Positions 1 to 8,401 of a stretch of 40,732 nt of DNA are shown here, in pieces. Made by a program: the position numbers and the translations under genes. The notes below the pieces were generated by a model, which had not been told where the DNA came from, made no database searches, and saw only the letters and a program-made list of their open reading frames with translations. This DNA is from Arthrobacter cryoconiti (GTDB lineage: Bacteria; Actinomycetota; Actinomycetes; Actinomycetales; Micrococcaceae). The DNA lies in contig NZ_JAJJBU010000034.1 in the NCBI RefSeq assembly GCF_020905375.1, forward strand, positions 1 through 40,732. The letters run 5' to 3'. Position 1 is the first letter of the stretch, and each line of letters starts with the position of its first letter.

Positions 1-30
1 ATCGCCCACAAGACGAACATAAGACGAAAA

Positions 31-56
31 GGCATCCCGTAGCGGGATGCCTTTTT
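31..56 (+). terminator. Rho-independent terminator
   Basis: A perfect 9-bp stem (31-39 with 43-51) closes a 3-nt loop and is followed by five T residues. It ends a transcript coming from the left of the window and isolates the nuclease-like gene at 93. Confidence 0.9.
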
Positions 57-92
57 CTCTGCTTCACATCCGGCTAATGAAATAGTAGAACT

Positions 93-935
93 ATGACGGC
101 ACCAGCTTTAGCACACAGCACAGACCTCGGGCGCATGTACGCCCGCTCCTTGACGGATCCGCCAAAGGTTCCCTCCATCACCACAGTTATTGGCCAGCAG
201 GCAACGAGCCTTGAGGGCTGGATTGGCTATATGGCGGCTAGTGCCGTTGCTGGGCACCCGGGCCTGGAGGCCGCCGTCGGCAATCCCGGGCAGATGCGCA
301 CAGTAGTCCGGGATAGTTCTCATGCCGCTGAACAATTTCGAGACGCAGCAGCGGCCCGCGGGGACCGGGTTCATTACTACTGCGAGCAGCGCGCTCTGCG
401 TGATCTTGACCGGCCGCACCAGATGGATGAAGCCCGATCAGCCCTGGCCGAAAAGGACGAAGAAAACTTTGCCGCCCGGTTTGATGCCTGGTGGGAGGAA
501 TGCAGCGTGGTGCCGCTGGCCCCGGAGATAACGGTGTGGAACGACTCAGTGGGCTACGCAGGAACCCTTGACCTGGTGGCAACCATTGGCGGGAAACTAT
601 GCGTCATCGATTACAAAACCAAAGGCACAGACCGTAACGGGCAAGTGAAAAGCCTCGATGCGAAAGTCGTCATGCAATTGGTGGCGGGTATGAAGGCCGA
701 AGAATCAGTCCTCGATGAGGCCGCAGGCTTATGGGAGCCATGGAAGTATGGCCAAGATCCGGTGCTATTGGGTGTGGCCATTGGTGAAACGGAGGTACGC
801 ACCCTCAGAGCGAACCCTGCCGTGCTCAAGGAATACTGGTATAAGTTCACTTCGCTGCGCCGCGTGTGGGAAACCTCGCAGGAGGCAGCGAAGGCTGGCG
901 TAGCTCTTTTGCCGATTACCCCTCCTGCCCGCTGA
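93..935 (+). CDS. PD-(D/E)XK superfamily (RecB/Cas4-like) nuclease-family protein
   Basis: This 280-aa soluble protein carries a PD-(D/E)XK nuclease core in its second half: an acidic residue in PEITVW (about residue 144), then YAGTLDLVA (about 154-162) followed by LCVIDYKTK (about 168-176), which is the D...DxK arrangement of RecB/Cas4-like nucleases. The first 90 residues have no recognisable domain. The ATG at 93 has no clear Shine-Dalgarno sequence, and a second in-frame ATG at 135 is possible. The gene stands alone between the terminator at 31-56 and def. Family knowledge suggests exonuclease-like activity or a phage-type recombination role; the actual substrate is unknown. The fold call is fairly safe, the function is not. 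Confidence 0.75.
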   Translation: MTAPALAHSTDLGRMYARSLTDPPKVPSITTVIGQQATSLEGWIGYMAASAVAGHPGLEAAVGNPGQMRTVVRDSSHAAEQFRDAAAARGDRVHYYCEQRALRDLDRPHQMDEARSALAEKDEENFAARFDAWWEECSVVPLAPEITVWNDSVGYAGTLDLVATIGGKLCVIDYKTKGTDRNGQVKSLDAKVVMQLVAGMKAEESVLDEAAGLWEPWKYGQDPVLLGVAIGETEVRTLRANPAVLKEYWYKFTSLRRVWETSQEAAKAGVALLPITPPAR

Positions 936-1084
936 TTACGCGGAACTAGTCAGGGGCATGGGTGCGGGGTGTTTTCGCTCATGAGTTCATCCATGGCTGG
1001 GGCAACGTTCGTTTCTTGCTGGCCAACTAGACTGGTGTGACGGTTATTGAACCACCGGTATCAATCCATAAGTGAGGTCCATCC

Positions 1085-1648
1085 ATGGCTATCCTGAGCA
1101 TCCGCATCATCGGCGATCCCGTGCTGCGCACTACTGCCGAGGAAGTCACAGACTTTGGCCCAGAGCTGGCAAAGCTTGTTTTCGATATGGCAGAAACGAT
1201 GCACGATGTTGGCGGTGCCGGTCTGGCTGCGCCCCAGATTGGTGTGAACAAGCGGATCTTTACGTATTTCGTTGACGGCAAAGAGGGGCACGTGATTAAC
1301 CCTGTCATTGTGGCAAGCGACGACTTTGCTCCAGACGAAGCCGAAGGGTGTCTCTCCGTTCCAGGTCTTGGTTTTCGCGTCCGTCGCCACCGTTGGGTAC
1401 GGGTGAGCGGTGTGGACTATGACGGCAATTGTGTGGACGTGGAGGCTACTGGCATGTTGGCCAGGTGCTTTCAGCACGAAACAGACCATCTTGACGGCAA
1501 ACTCTACGTCGACCGGCTCGAAGGCGATGATCGCAAGAGCGCCCTTCGCGCCATCCGAATGGCCAATTATCATGATGTGACGGCGCAGACCGTGGCTAAA
1601 CGTTCGCTCACAATTGGGTCCGCCTTCGGCGCTGGAATTGCCAAGTGA
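1085..1648 (+). CDS. def: Peptide deformylase
   Basis: Removes the N-formyl group from nascent polypeptides using an active-site metal. All three family motifs are visible: GAGLAAPQIG (44-53), EGCLS (87-91) and QHETDHLDG (130-138). They supply the metal ligands Cys89, His131 and His135 and the catalytic Glu132. The 187-aa length is normal for an actinobacterial enzyme. GAGGT at 1074-1078 lies six bases before the ATG and fixes the start. The stop overlaps the GTG of fmt (GTGA), so the formylating and deformylating enzymes are translationally coupled, as in many bacteria. A weak -10-like TAGACT at 1028-1033 may belong to its promoter, but no good -35 accompanies it. Confidence 0.97.
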   Translation: MAILSIRIIGDPVLRTTAEEVTDFGPELAKLVFDMAETMHDVGGAGLAAPQIGVNKRIFTYFVDGKEGHVINPVIVASDDFAPDEAEGCLSVPGLGFRVRRHRWVRVSGVDYDGNCVDVEATGMLARCFQHETDHLDGKLYVDRLEGDDRKSALRAIRMANYHDVTAQTVAKRSLTIGSAFGAGIAK

Positions 1649-2565
1649 GGGTACTGTTTGCCGGTACGCCCGCCGTCGCCCTGCCATCGCTAGAAGCTCT
1701 AATGCAAGCGGGCCACCAAGTAGTTGGCGTTCTGACGCGTCCCGACGCGCCATTGGGTCGCAAACGAGTGCTCACGCCTTCGCCGATAGCTGCGCGAGCA
1801 CAGGAATTGGGTTTGCCCGTCATTAAGGCAGATCGAGTAGACGACGCCGTGCAGGAGGCCATCTCCGCTACCGGCGCCGAGGTTGCTGCAATTGTTGCCT
1901 ACGGTGCGTTGGTGCCCGAGGCTGCTCTAGGCCTTGTGCCCCATGGATGGATCAATCTACACTTTTCCCTGCTGCCAGCTTGGCGCGGAGCTGCCCCGGT
2001 TCAGCACGCGGTTATTCACGGGGACGAATTTACAGGGGCGTGTACTTTTTTGCTAGAAAAGGGCTTGGACACGGGCCCTGTCTATGGCACTATGACCGAG
2101 GCTATCTATTCCAGCGATACGAGCGCCCTCCTGCTGGAGCGTTTATCCCACAGCGGGGCCGTGCTGCTGCGAGAAACCATTGCGGGCCTGGAAGCCGGGA
2201 ATCTCACAGCAGTGACGCAGCAGGGGGAGGTCTCGCTGGCTCCCAAACTAACGCTGGAGGATGGTCATGTGCGTTGGCACGAGCCAGCGTTGTCGATTAA
2301 TCGCAGGATCCGTGGCGTGACAACTGAGCCGGGAGCATGGACTCTGCTGGAAGGTCAACGCTTCAAAATGGGACCCGTGGAGCTGTGTCCGGAGGTCACA
2401 GAGTTGGCACCTGGAGAACTGCGAATAGAAACAAAATCCGTGCTGGTAGGCACCGGATCCCATGCGGTGGAACTGGTCTTGGTCCAGCCTGCAGGGAAGA
2501 AAATGATGAATGCAACTGACTGGGCCCGTGGCCTGGCCAATAAGGAAGATGTGGTATTTGAATGA
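1645..2565 (+). CDS. fmt: Methionyl-tRNA formyltransferase
   Basis: Transfers a formyl group from 10-formyltetrahydrofolate to Met-tRNAfMet. The N-terminal Rossmann-like domain starts with RVLFAGTP. The hallmark SLLPAWRGAAP is at 108-118, and the catalytic triad Asn104, His106 and Asp142 matches the E. coli Asn106/His108/Asp144 arrangement. The C-terminal tRNA-binding OB-fold domain begins near residue 205. The 306-aa length is typical. The start is a GTG overlapping the def stop; no other start preserves the N-terminal beta strand. Its own stop overlaps the ATG of rsmB (ATGA), making def-fmt-rsmB a coupled translation/ribosome-modification operon. Confidence 0.96.
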   Translation: MRVLFAGTPAVALPSLEALMQAGHQVVGVLTRPDAPLGRKRVLTPSPIAARAQELGLPVIKADRVDDAVQEAISATGAEVAAIVAYGALVPEAALGLVPHGWINLHFSLLPAWRGAAPVQHAVIHGDEFTGACTFLLEKGLDTGPVYGTMTEAIYSSDTSALLLERLSHSGAVLLRETIAGLEAGNLTAVTQQGEVSLAPKLTLEDGHVRWHEPALSINRRIRGVTTEPGAWTLLEGQRFKMGPVELCPEVTELAPGELRIETKSVLVGTGSHAVELVLVQPAGKKMMNATDWARGLANKEDVVFE

Positions 2566-4079
2566 CTGCCAACCATCCGGGCGGCAACCGCCGTCGCGAC
2601 GAAGCTGGCCGTGAACGGAACCGCAGCACCGGCCGTAATCGCACAGCAGCAGCCCCGGCAGAGCGTACACGCGCCGCCGATCCGGCGCGGCTCGTGGCTT
2701 TTGAGGTCTTGCGCGCCGTCTCCGAAAAGGACGCTTATGCCAATCTGGTCATGCCGGCACGCATTCGACATCACCATCTTGACCGCCGGGATGCGGGCTT
2801 TGCCACCGAACTCGCCTACGGTGCGCTGCGCGCGCAGGGTACCTATGATGCAATTCTGGCGCGTTGCGTGGACCGTCCTTTGGATGAACTGGACCCGGCA
2901 ATCTTGGATGCACTGCGCATTGGCGTGCACCAGTTGGTGGCCATGCGAGTGCCTGCTCACGCCGCCTTGGATCAGACGGTGGGATTGGCGCGTGCCGTGA
3001 TTGGGGCGGGCCCGTCGGCACTTATCAATGCTGTACTGCGGAAAGTTTCCGCCAAAGATTTACCGGAATGGGTCGCGGAGCTGACAGAAGGGCTTAGCGA
3101 CGAGGTCGCTATCGCGGCCCTTGAACATGCCCACCCCGAGTGGATCGTTCGCTCTTTGCGGCAGGCCCTGGTGGCTCATGGCCGTGACATCTCCGAGATC
3201 ACAGCGCTACTGGAAGCCGATAACGCCGCACCTGTGGTCAATCTGGTTGCTTTACCGGGGCTCGGAAACCTGGATGAAGCCTTCGACGCCGGGTTCACGC
3301 CTGGAGAGCTGGTCATCGATTCGGCGTTGTCCTCCGGAGGGGATCCTGGACGGCTTTCTAGCGTCCGTGAGGGCACGGTCCGCGTCCAAGACGTGGGCTC
3401 GCAACTGGTGGCCCGTGCCCTGGCTGAGGCCCAAATCAAAAGTGAGCTAACTCAGGGTGAGGAACGGTGGCTGGACTTGTGCGCCGGGCCGGGCGGAAAA
3501 GCTGCTTTACTGGCATCTTTAGCGGCTGAAAAGGGGGCTTGGATACTGGCTAACGAGCCCACCCCTCATCGTGCCAAGTTAGTGGCCCAAGCGATGGCCG
3601 CAGTACCCCAAGACACATGGACGGTGCGCACCGGTGATGGCCGCGACATAGGCGTTGACCATCCGGAATCTTTTGATCGAATATTAGTAGATGCGCCGTG
3701 CACCGGGCTAGGGGCATTGCGACGACGCCCAGAGTCACGCTGGCGGCGCAAGCTTTCTGACGTCTCAGAACTGGGCCCCCTGCAGCGTGAACTGCTCAAC
3801 TCTGCCATCGACGCGCTCAAACCAGGGGGAGTAGTTGCCTACGTCACCTGTTCCCCACATATTGCCGAGACCACGGCGGTGGTCCAGGATGCCATGCGCA
3901 AGCGCGATGATTTGGAGCTACTCGACGCCGGAGCGGCCTTGGACGCGGCAAGCCTCACCGGCAATTTGGGTGCTGGTAACGCGGGGTCACCGGTGCGCAC
4001 TGACCAGATGAGCGCTCAATTGTGGCCGCACCTGCACCAAACCGACGCCATGTTTCTGGCGTTGATCCGCAAGCTCTAG
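2562..4079 (+). CDS. rsmB: 16S rRNA (cytosine-5)-methyltransferase, RsmB/Sun family
   Basis: Methylates a cytosine of 16S rRNA with S-adenosylmethionine. A basic, disordered leader of about 40 residues, usual in actinobacterial homologues, precedes a NusB-like RNA-binding domain (about 41-170). The Rossmann methyltransferase domain follows, with the SAM loop DLCAGPGGK (305-313), the motif IV cysteine in [12 protein letters not shown] (377-388) and the catalytic cysteine in [10 protein letters not shown] (428-437). Both cysteines of the RsmB mechanism, Cys380 and Cys430, are present. Length is 505 aa. The ATG overlaps the fmt stop. The next gene, rpe, begins 25 bp downstream with its own ribosome-binding site. 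Confidence 0.95.
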   Translation: MTANHPGGNRRRDEAGRERNRSTGRNRTAAAPAERTRAADPARLVAFEVLRAVSEKDAYANLVMPARIRHHHLDRRDAGFATELAYGALRAQGTYDAILARCVDRPLDELDPAILDALRIGVHQLVAMRVPAHAALDQTVGLARAVIGAGPSALINAVLRKVSAKDLPEWVAELTEGLSDEVAIAALEHAHPEWIVRSLRQALVAHGRDISEITALLEADNAAPVVNLVALPGLGNLDEAFDAGFTPGELVIDSALSSGGDPGRLSSVREGTVRVQDVGSQLVARALAEAQIKSELTQGEERWLDLCAGPGGKAALLASLAAEKGAWILANEPTPHRAKLVAQAMAAVPQDTWTVRTGDGRDIGVDHPESFDRILVDAPCTGLGALRRRPESRWRRKLSDVSELGPLQRELLNSAIDALKPGGVVAYVTCSPHIAETTAVVQDAMRKRDDLELLDAGAALDAASLTGNLGAGNAGSPVRTDQMSAQLWPHLHQTDAMFLALIRKL

Positions 4080-4104
4080 TTCCGCCGGATTCGAAAGGCT
4101 CGAC

Positions 4105-4797
4105 ATGTCAATTCACCCATTGCAGTGTTGTATCAACCCCAGCATCCTCTCCGCAGACTTCGTCAATTTGGAAGCAGAACTTGCCCGCATTGCTAATGCC
4201 GATGCTGTCCATGTGGACGTCATGGACAACCATTTTGTGCCCAATCTGACTATTGGTTTGCCCGTGGTAGAGCGGATTGCGCAGGTTAGCTCCATACCGT
4301 TGGATGCCCACCTGATGATTGCCGAAGTAGATCGCTGGGCACCTGCATACGCCGACGCCGGCATCGCTTCTGTGACCTTCCATGTGGAGGCTTCCGACGC
4401 GCCTATCAAATTGGCCAGAGAACTACGCGCCCGCGGGTCCAAAGCGGGCATGGCTCTGCGCCCCGCAACGCCGGTGGAACCATACCTGGACATGCTCACC
4501 GAGCTTGATATGCTCCTGATCATGACCGTGGAACCCGGTTTTGGGGGGCAGTCGTTCCTGGACGTGACTCTGCCGAAAATTCGCCGTGCCAGGGCCGCTA
4601 TCGATGGTTCTGGAGCCAACGTAGCCCTGCAGGTCGACGGCGGAATCACCGACGAATCGATCACACGGGCTGCGGAAGCCGGCGCGAACATCTTTGTGGC
4701 AGGATCGGCTGTTTATGGGGCGCCCTCACCGGCAGAAGCCATCGAATTGCTGCGGACCAAAGCGCGTCTTGCGTTTGGGAAAAAACAGAGCGAATAA
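4105..4797 (+). CDS. rpe: Ribulose-phosphate 3-epimerase
   Basis: Interconverts ribulose 5-phosphate and xylulose 5-phosphate in the pentose phosphate pathway. The TIM-barrel signatures are complete: INPSILSAD (10-18), [16 protein letters not shown] (36-51, with metal ligands His36 and Asp38), LDAHLMI (66-72), TVEPGFGGQ and VDGGI near the C-terminus. The 230-aa length is standard. A GAAAGG Shine-Dalgarno sequence ends about eight bases before the ATG. It follows rsmB closely and is probably in the same transcript. About 100 bp separate its stop from the FMN riboswitch, and the supply of ribulose 5-phosphate, the precursor of the four-carbon unit of riboflavin, makes the neighbourhood metabolically sensible. 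Confidence 0.96.
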   Translation: MSIHPLQCCINPSILSADFVNLEAELARIANADAVHVDVMDNHFVPNLTIGLPVVERIAQVSSIPLDAHLMIAEVDRWAPAYADAGIASVTFHVEASDAPIKLARELRARGSKAGMALRPATPVEPYLDMLTELDMLLIMTVEPGFGGQSFLDVTLPKIRRARAAIDGSGANVALQVDGGITDESITRAAEAGANIFVAGSAVYGAPSPAEAIELLRTKARLAFGKKQSE

Positions 4798-4850
4798 ATC
4801 AGTGCCACTTGCGGTTCTAAAAAGGTGAAAGCAATCGACGCTTGAAAGAG

Positions 4851-4859
4851 TGTCATAAT
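4851..4859 (+). promoter_or_regulatory. Candidate extended -10 promoter of the rib operon
   Basis: TGTCATAAT is an extended -10 element (TGn plus CATAAT). It lies about 44 nt before the first paired base of the FMN riboswitch, where the rib promoter is expected. No convincing -35 is present at the usual spacing, which is tolerated for extended -10 promoters. Confidence 0.45.
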
Positions 4860-4902
4860 GAAAGAAGTTCCTGCTTCGGCGGGTTCTAGAAAAATTTATC
4901 AA

Positions 4903-5043
4903 CGTGCTCCGGGGTCGGTGTAATTCCGAACCGGCGGTTATAGTCCGCGACCCGCGCGCAACCAGTTGGCAACAACAGGTAGCGATCGGTTGATCTGGTG
5001 AAATTCCGGAACCGACAGTTAAAGTCTGGATGGGAGAAGCACG
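4903..5043 (+). promoter_or_regulatory. FMN riboswitch (RFN element)
   Basis: The conserved RFN core is plainly readable: GGTGTAATTCCGAACCGGCGG in its first half and GGTGAAATTCCGGAACCGAC, AGTCTGGATGGGAGAAG in its second. The closing P1 helix pairs 4903-4908 with 5038-5043. It binds FMN and represses downstream flavin genes. The 118-nt stretch to the first start codon has a short hairpin near 5068-5086 but no T-run, so control of translation initiation is more likely than transcription termination; that mode is an inference. It governs the PnuC-type transporter and the ribDEBAH operon. Confidence 0.93.
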
Positions 5044-5161
5044 AACACTTTTGGCCGCCAGGTCAGGGGTGCCACAGTTTGTGGTGCACCGGAAACCTGT
5101 CAGCGCGCCAAAGCTGGACGTTATCCCCGGAGCCATCGCGGTTCGAAAGGGCAAGGTAACG

Positions 5162-5929
5162 ATGGACTTTCTGCGATGGCTCTTTGACGCAAAACTTGAA
5201 TTCGCCGGCGGCGGATTCTTGCTCTGGCGTGAAGTCATAGGCAATCTTTTTGGGCTGGCCAGTGCCCTCGGCGGAATGCGCCGAAAAATCTGGGCGTGGC
5301 CGGTGGGTATCATCGGCAACGCGCTCCTGTTCACCGTCTTCATGGGCTCCGTGTTTGGTTCGCCCGTGTATGCGAATCTGCTAGGACAAGCAGGGCGCCA
5401 AATCATGTTCATTGCCGTCTCCGTCTACGGATGGAACAGGTGGCGTCAGAGCCGAGGTTCGAAGAACGACAACGGTAGCTCCATTGCGGGGGCAGTCGTA
5501 CCCAGTTGGGCTGGTACCAAGACCAGATGGCTGATACTCGTGTCCATGGTGGCTGGGACAACCGTACTGACCCCGATCTTCCGTGCCTTGGGATCTTACG
5601 AGCCCGTATGGGCTGACGCCTGGATCTTCATGGGCTCCCTGCTTGCAACTTATGGGATGGCTAAGGGGTGGGTTGAGTTCTGGCTTATCTGGGTCGCTGT
5701 GGACCTTGTAGGGGTTCCGCTGCTCTTTAGCGCTGGGTACTACGCCTCAGCCTTTATGTACATCTTCTACGGCGCGTTCACGCTGACAGGGTTCTTTGTG
5801 TGGTGGCGTGTCCGGCACGCTAAAGACAAAGCCGAAGCACACGCGAGCGAAGTCTATGTGGACACAACGTTCCCTGACATCACGGTCAACACGGTCAACA
5901 CTGCCAGCAGGAAAGAGATTAAGTCATGA
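5162..5929 (+). CDS. pnuX: PnuC-family membrane transporter, probable riboflavin permease (PnuX/RibM type)
   Basis: This 255-aa integral membrane protein has about six to seven hydrophobic helices and PnuC-family features: a WREVIGNLFGLASAL segment near the N-terminus, an N-x-LLFTVFMG helix, and aromatic-rich YGWNRWRQ and VWWRV segments flanking membrane helices. PnuC proteins are facilitators for vitamin precursors; the RibM/PnuX branch of Actinobacteria moves riboflavin. Placement directly behind an FMN riboswitch and directly before ribD argues for riboflavin rather than nicotinamide riboside. An open frame runs back into the riboswitch (to 5030), but the ATG at 5162 is preceded by AAAGGGCAAGG and gives the normal N-terminus. 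Its stop overlaps the ribD ATG. Confidence 0.85.
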   Translation: MDFLRWLFDAKLEFAGGGFLLWREVIGNLFGLASALGGMRRKIWAWPVGIIGNALLFTVFMGSVFGSPVYANLLGQAGRQIMFIAVSVYGWNRWRQSRGSKNDNGSSIAGAVVPSWAGTKTRWLILVSMVAGTTVLTPIFRALGSYEPVWADAWIFMGSLLATYGMAKGWVEFWLIWVAVDLVGVPLLFSAGYYASAFMYIFYGAFTLTGFFVWWRVRHAKDKAEAHASEVYVDTTFPDITVNTVNTASRKEIKS

Positions 5930-7056
5930 ACTGGGAAGAGTCGATGGATGCTCAGGGCGAGAGTGCCCAAGCCGATCTGAGAGTGTTCAGCGATGCTGAG
6001 GTCTTGGGCATGGAAACTGCGCTCTCAGCTGCACGGCAAGGTGTCCGCGGTGCGAATCCGCTGGTGGGTGCTGTCATCATTGATGCCGATGGCACGGTCC
6101 TGGCCATTGGGCACCATCGCGGCGCCGGCACGCCGCACGCCGAACTGGATGTTATCAACCGGCTCTTGGGCACCGGCGTCAAACGTGACCTTTCAGCTGC
6201 CACCATCATCGTGAACTTGGAGCCGTGCAACCATCAGGGACGTACGGCTCCTTGTACACAGGCGATCATTAACGCAGGTATTGGCAACGTCATCTTCGCT
6301 ATTCACGATCCCCATGCCCCCGCCGCCGGAGGTGCAAAAACTCTACGGCGTGAAGGCATCAATGTCCGCTTTGGGCTCATGGAGAAGGAGTCCCAAGATT
6401 TGAACCGCCAGTGGTTCGTCGCTGTGGCGGCCGGCCGGCCCTTTGTCACTGCGCGGTTGGCGCAGACAGTGGACAGCCGGATTGCCGCAGCCGATGGCAC
6501 CAGTGCCTGGATTACGTCCGCACAGTCGCGGCAGGACTCGCACACCCTGCGTGCGCGGGTGGATGCCATAGTCGTCGGAACTGGCACCATCATTTCCGAT
6601 AATCCACGGTTGACGGCGCGTGCCGCAGACGGGTCCGAAGCAGACCATCAACCGTTGCGTGTGGTGATGGGTCTGCGCGAGGTGGCTCCGGATGCGGCAG
6701 TGCGCCATCAGAACGGGCCAGGCTTCGTGCAACTCAAAACCCATGATCCGGCGACCGTTCTAGCGGAGTTGTACAAGCGCGGGGTAGGTCACCTGATGAT
6801 CGAAGGAGGCTCCAAGATCAACGCTGCGTTCCTGGCTGCTGGTCTGGTCGATGAGTTGGTCGTGTACTTGGCGCCCACACTGCTGGGTACCGGCATGCCC
6901 GCCCTGAACGACCTCGGCATCAGCACGCTGGCCCATGCGCAGCGTTGGGAATGGGACGGAACCACTACGGGCCCGGTGGAACGCCTGGGACCAGACCTTA
7001 AACTCACCCTCATGCCAGCACGGGTGCCGGCAGTTCCTTCCGCAGAGAGCGACTAG
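5926..7056 (+). CDS. ribD: Bifunctional riboflavin-specific deaminase/reductase
   Basis: Deaminates and then reduces the pyrimidine intermediates of riboflavin synthesis. The N-terminal cytidine-deaminase-like domain has the zinc motif HAE (71-73) and PCNHQGRTAPC (100-110), giving ligands His71, Cys101 and Cys110 and catalytic Glu73. The C-terminal NADPH reductase domain starts near residue 170 and contains DGTSAWITS (190-198) and MIEGGSKIN (291-299). The usual lysine and DG of this domain's first motif (KxAxSLDGR) are here Arg and DS (RLAQTVDSR, 177-185). Start ATG overlaps the pnuX stop and has AGGAAAGAG upstream; an in-frame ATG at 5944 is a less likely alternative. Confidence 0.94.
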   Translation: MNWEESMDAQGESAQADLRVFSDAEVLGMETALSAARQGVRGANPLVGAVIIDADGTVLAIGHHRGAGTPHAELDVINRLLGTGVKRDLSAATIIVNLEPCNHQGRTAPCTQAIINAGIGNVIFAIHDPHAPAAGGAKTLRREGINVRFGLMEKESQDLNRQWFVAVAAGRPFVTARLAQTVDSRIAAADGTSAWITSAQSRQDSHTLRARVDAIVVGTGTIISDNPRLTARAADGSEADHQPLRVVMGLREVAPDAAVRHQNGPGFVQLKTHDPATVLAELYKRGVGHLMIEGGSKINAAFLAAGLVDELVVYLAPTLLGTGMPALNDLGISTLAHAQRWEWDGTTTGPVERLGPDLKLTLMPARVPAVPSAESD

Positions 7057-7058
7057 AC

Positions 7059-7709
7059 ATGTTTACCGGAATTATTGAAGGCCGCGGCACGGTGCTCGCG
7101 CTTGAGCACAATGCTGGAACGGACAGCGCACGGCTGGTCTTCTCCGCGGAACCGGCAGCAGCCACGCTAGAAGGTTTTGCACTGGGCGGGTCCATCGCAG
7201 TCAACGGAGTTTGTCTGACAGCGGTGCGCATTGATGGGACGACAGTCGAGGTGGATGTTATGGGCGAGACTCTCTCACGCACCACCACTGGCGAGTTGGA
7301 GAAGGGCAGTCAGGTCAACTTGGAACGCTGCGTGCCTGCAGGTGGTCGACTGGATGGACACGTGGTCCAGGGCCATGTGGATGGTGTGGGCATCTTGCTA
7401 GAACGAGAAGAGCAGGGCAATTGGCACCGACTGCGCTTCGCCGTGCCAACAGTGTTGTCCCGGTATATTGCCGAGAAGGGCTCGATCGCGGTCGACGGGG
7501 TGTCCCTCACCGTGACCGCCGTCAGCCCGCCGTCTGAACGACAGCAATGGTTTGAGGTGGGATTGATCCCCATAACTCTTACCGCTACCGGCTTGGGTGC
7601 AAAAACTGTGGGTGGGAACGTCAACGTAGAAGTGGACGTCTTGGCCAAATATGCCGAGCGTTTACTGGAGTTTGCCGTACCAACCAATTCAGCGAGGACT
7701 CAATCATGA
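7059..7709 (+). CDS. ribE: Riboflavin synthase alpha subunit
   Basis: Dismutates two molecules of 6,7-dimethyl-8-ribityllumazine to riboflavin. The protein begins with the diagnostic MFTGIIEGRG and consists of two lumazine-binding repeats: repeat 1 with SIAVNGVCLTA (about 45-55) and GHVVQGHVDG (about 99-108), repeat 2 with SIAVDGVSLTV (about 142-152). At 216 aa it has the family length. It starts two bases after ribD and ends in an ATGA overlap with ribB. Some Gram-positive genomes name this gene ribC or ribB; identity of the enzyme is secure, the symbol is a convention. Confidence 0.95.
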   Translation: MFTGIIEGRGTVLALEHNAGTDSARLVFSAEPAAATLEGFALGGSIAVNGVCLTAVRIDGTTVEVDVMGETLSRTTTGELEKGSQVNLERCVPAGGRLDGHVVQGHVDGVGILLEREEQGNWHRLRFAVPTVLSRYIAEKGSIAVDGVSLTVTAVSPPSERQQWFEVGLIPITLTATGLGAKTVGGNVNVEVDVLAKYAERLLEFAVPTNSARTQS

Positions 7710-8401
7710 GAGCAGATACCAATCCCGTGACACTGCTGGATCCTGTATCCGCTGCCATTGCTGCGATCGCAGCTGGTCAGCCCGTCCTTGTGGTGGATGA
7801 CGAGAATCGCGAAAACGAGGGCGACATTATCTTTGCCGCCCAGCACAGCACCCCTGCGCTGATGGGGTGGACCATCCGGCATAGCTCTGGAGTGATTTGC
7901 GTTCCCATGGACGATGACCGGGCGGACCTGTTGCAGTTGCCTCCCATGGTGGCAAATAATCAGGACGCAAAGCACACGGCCTATACCGTCAGTGCTGATG
8001 CCGCTCACGGCGTGGATACGGGTATCAGTGCCACTGACAGGTCACTGACTGCCACAGTGCTGGCCAGCCAGGACTCAAGGCCGGACGCACTCACCCGGCC
8101 CGGCCACATGTTCCCGCTGCGAGCCGTGGCCGGAGGAGTGCGGCAGCGCCCCGGTCATACCGAGGCGTCCGTCGAGTTGTGCAAGCTAGCCAAGTGCCAA
8201 CCCGTGGCCGTTATTGCTGAAGTAGTGGACGACGCCGGGGAAATGGTACGACTTGCCGGTCTGCGAGCGTTCGCAGACAGGGAAAATCTGGTTCTCATCT
8301 CCATCGCTGACTTAGCTGCGTTTCTGGCGGCAACGGATGCGGCGGAAAGCCTGATGGCTGCGACGGAATCGCCCACCAGAAACAAGGCTGCACATGAGTG
8401 A
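7706..8401 (+). CDS. ribB: 3,4-dihydroxy-2-butanone-4-phosphate synthase
   Basis: Converts ribulose 5-phosphate to 3,4-dihydroxy-2-butanone 4-phosphate plus formate. The metal- and substrate-binding [10 protein letters not shown] loop is at 31-40, and [10 protein letters not shown] is near 130-139; TGISATDR replaces the frequent TTGISAxDR. Its 231 residues correspond to the first half of the bifunctional RibBA found in many actinobacteria, but this reading frame stops at 8401 while the GTP cyclohydrolase gene begins at 8394 in another frame. Both domains are intact, so the pathway should be unaffected. Note that rpe, upstream, works on the same substrate. Confidence 0.93.
   Translation: MRADTNPVTLLDPVSAAIAAIAAGQPVLVVDDENRENEGDIIFAAQHSTPALMGWTIRHSSGVICVPMDDDRADLLQLPPMVANNQDAKHTAYTVSADAAHGVDTGISATDRSLTATVLASQDSRPDALTRPGHMFPLRAVAGGVRQRPGHTEASVELCKLAKCQPVAVIAEVVDDAGEMVRLAGLRAFADRENLVLISIADLAAFLAATDAAESLMAATESPTRNKAAHE

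Noticed and set aside
5030-5161. Upstream extension of the PnuC-type transporter to 5030
   Set aside because: It would start inside the conserved riboswitch core and add 44 residues absent from the family.
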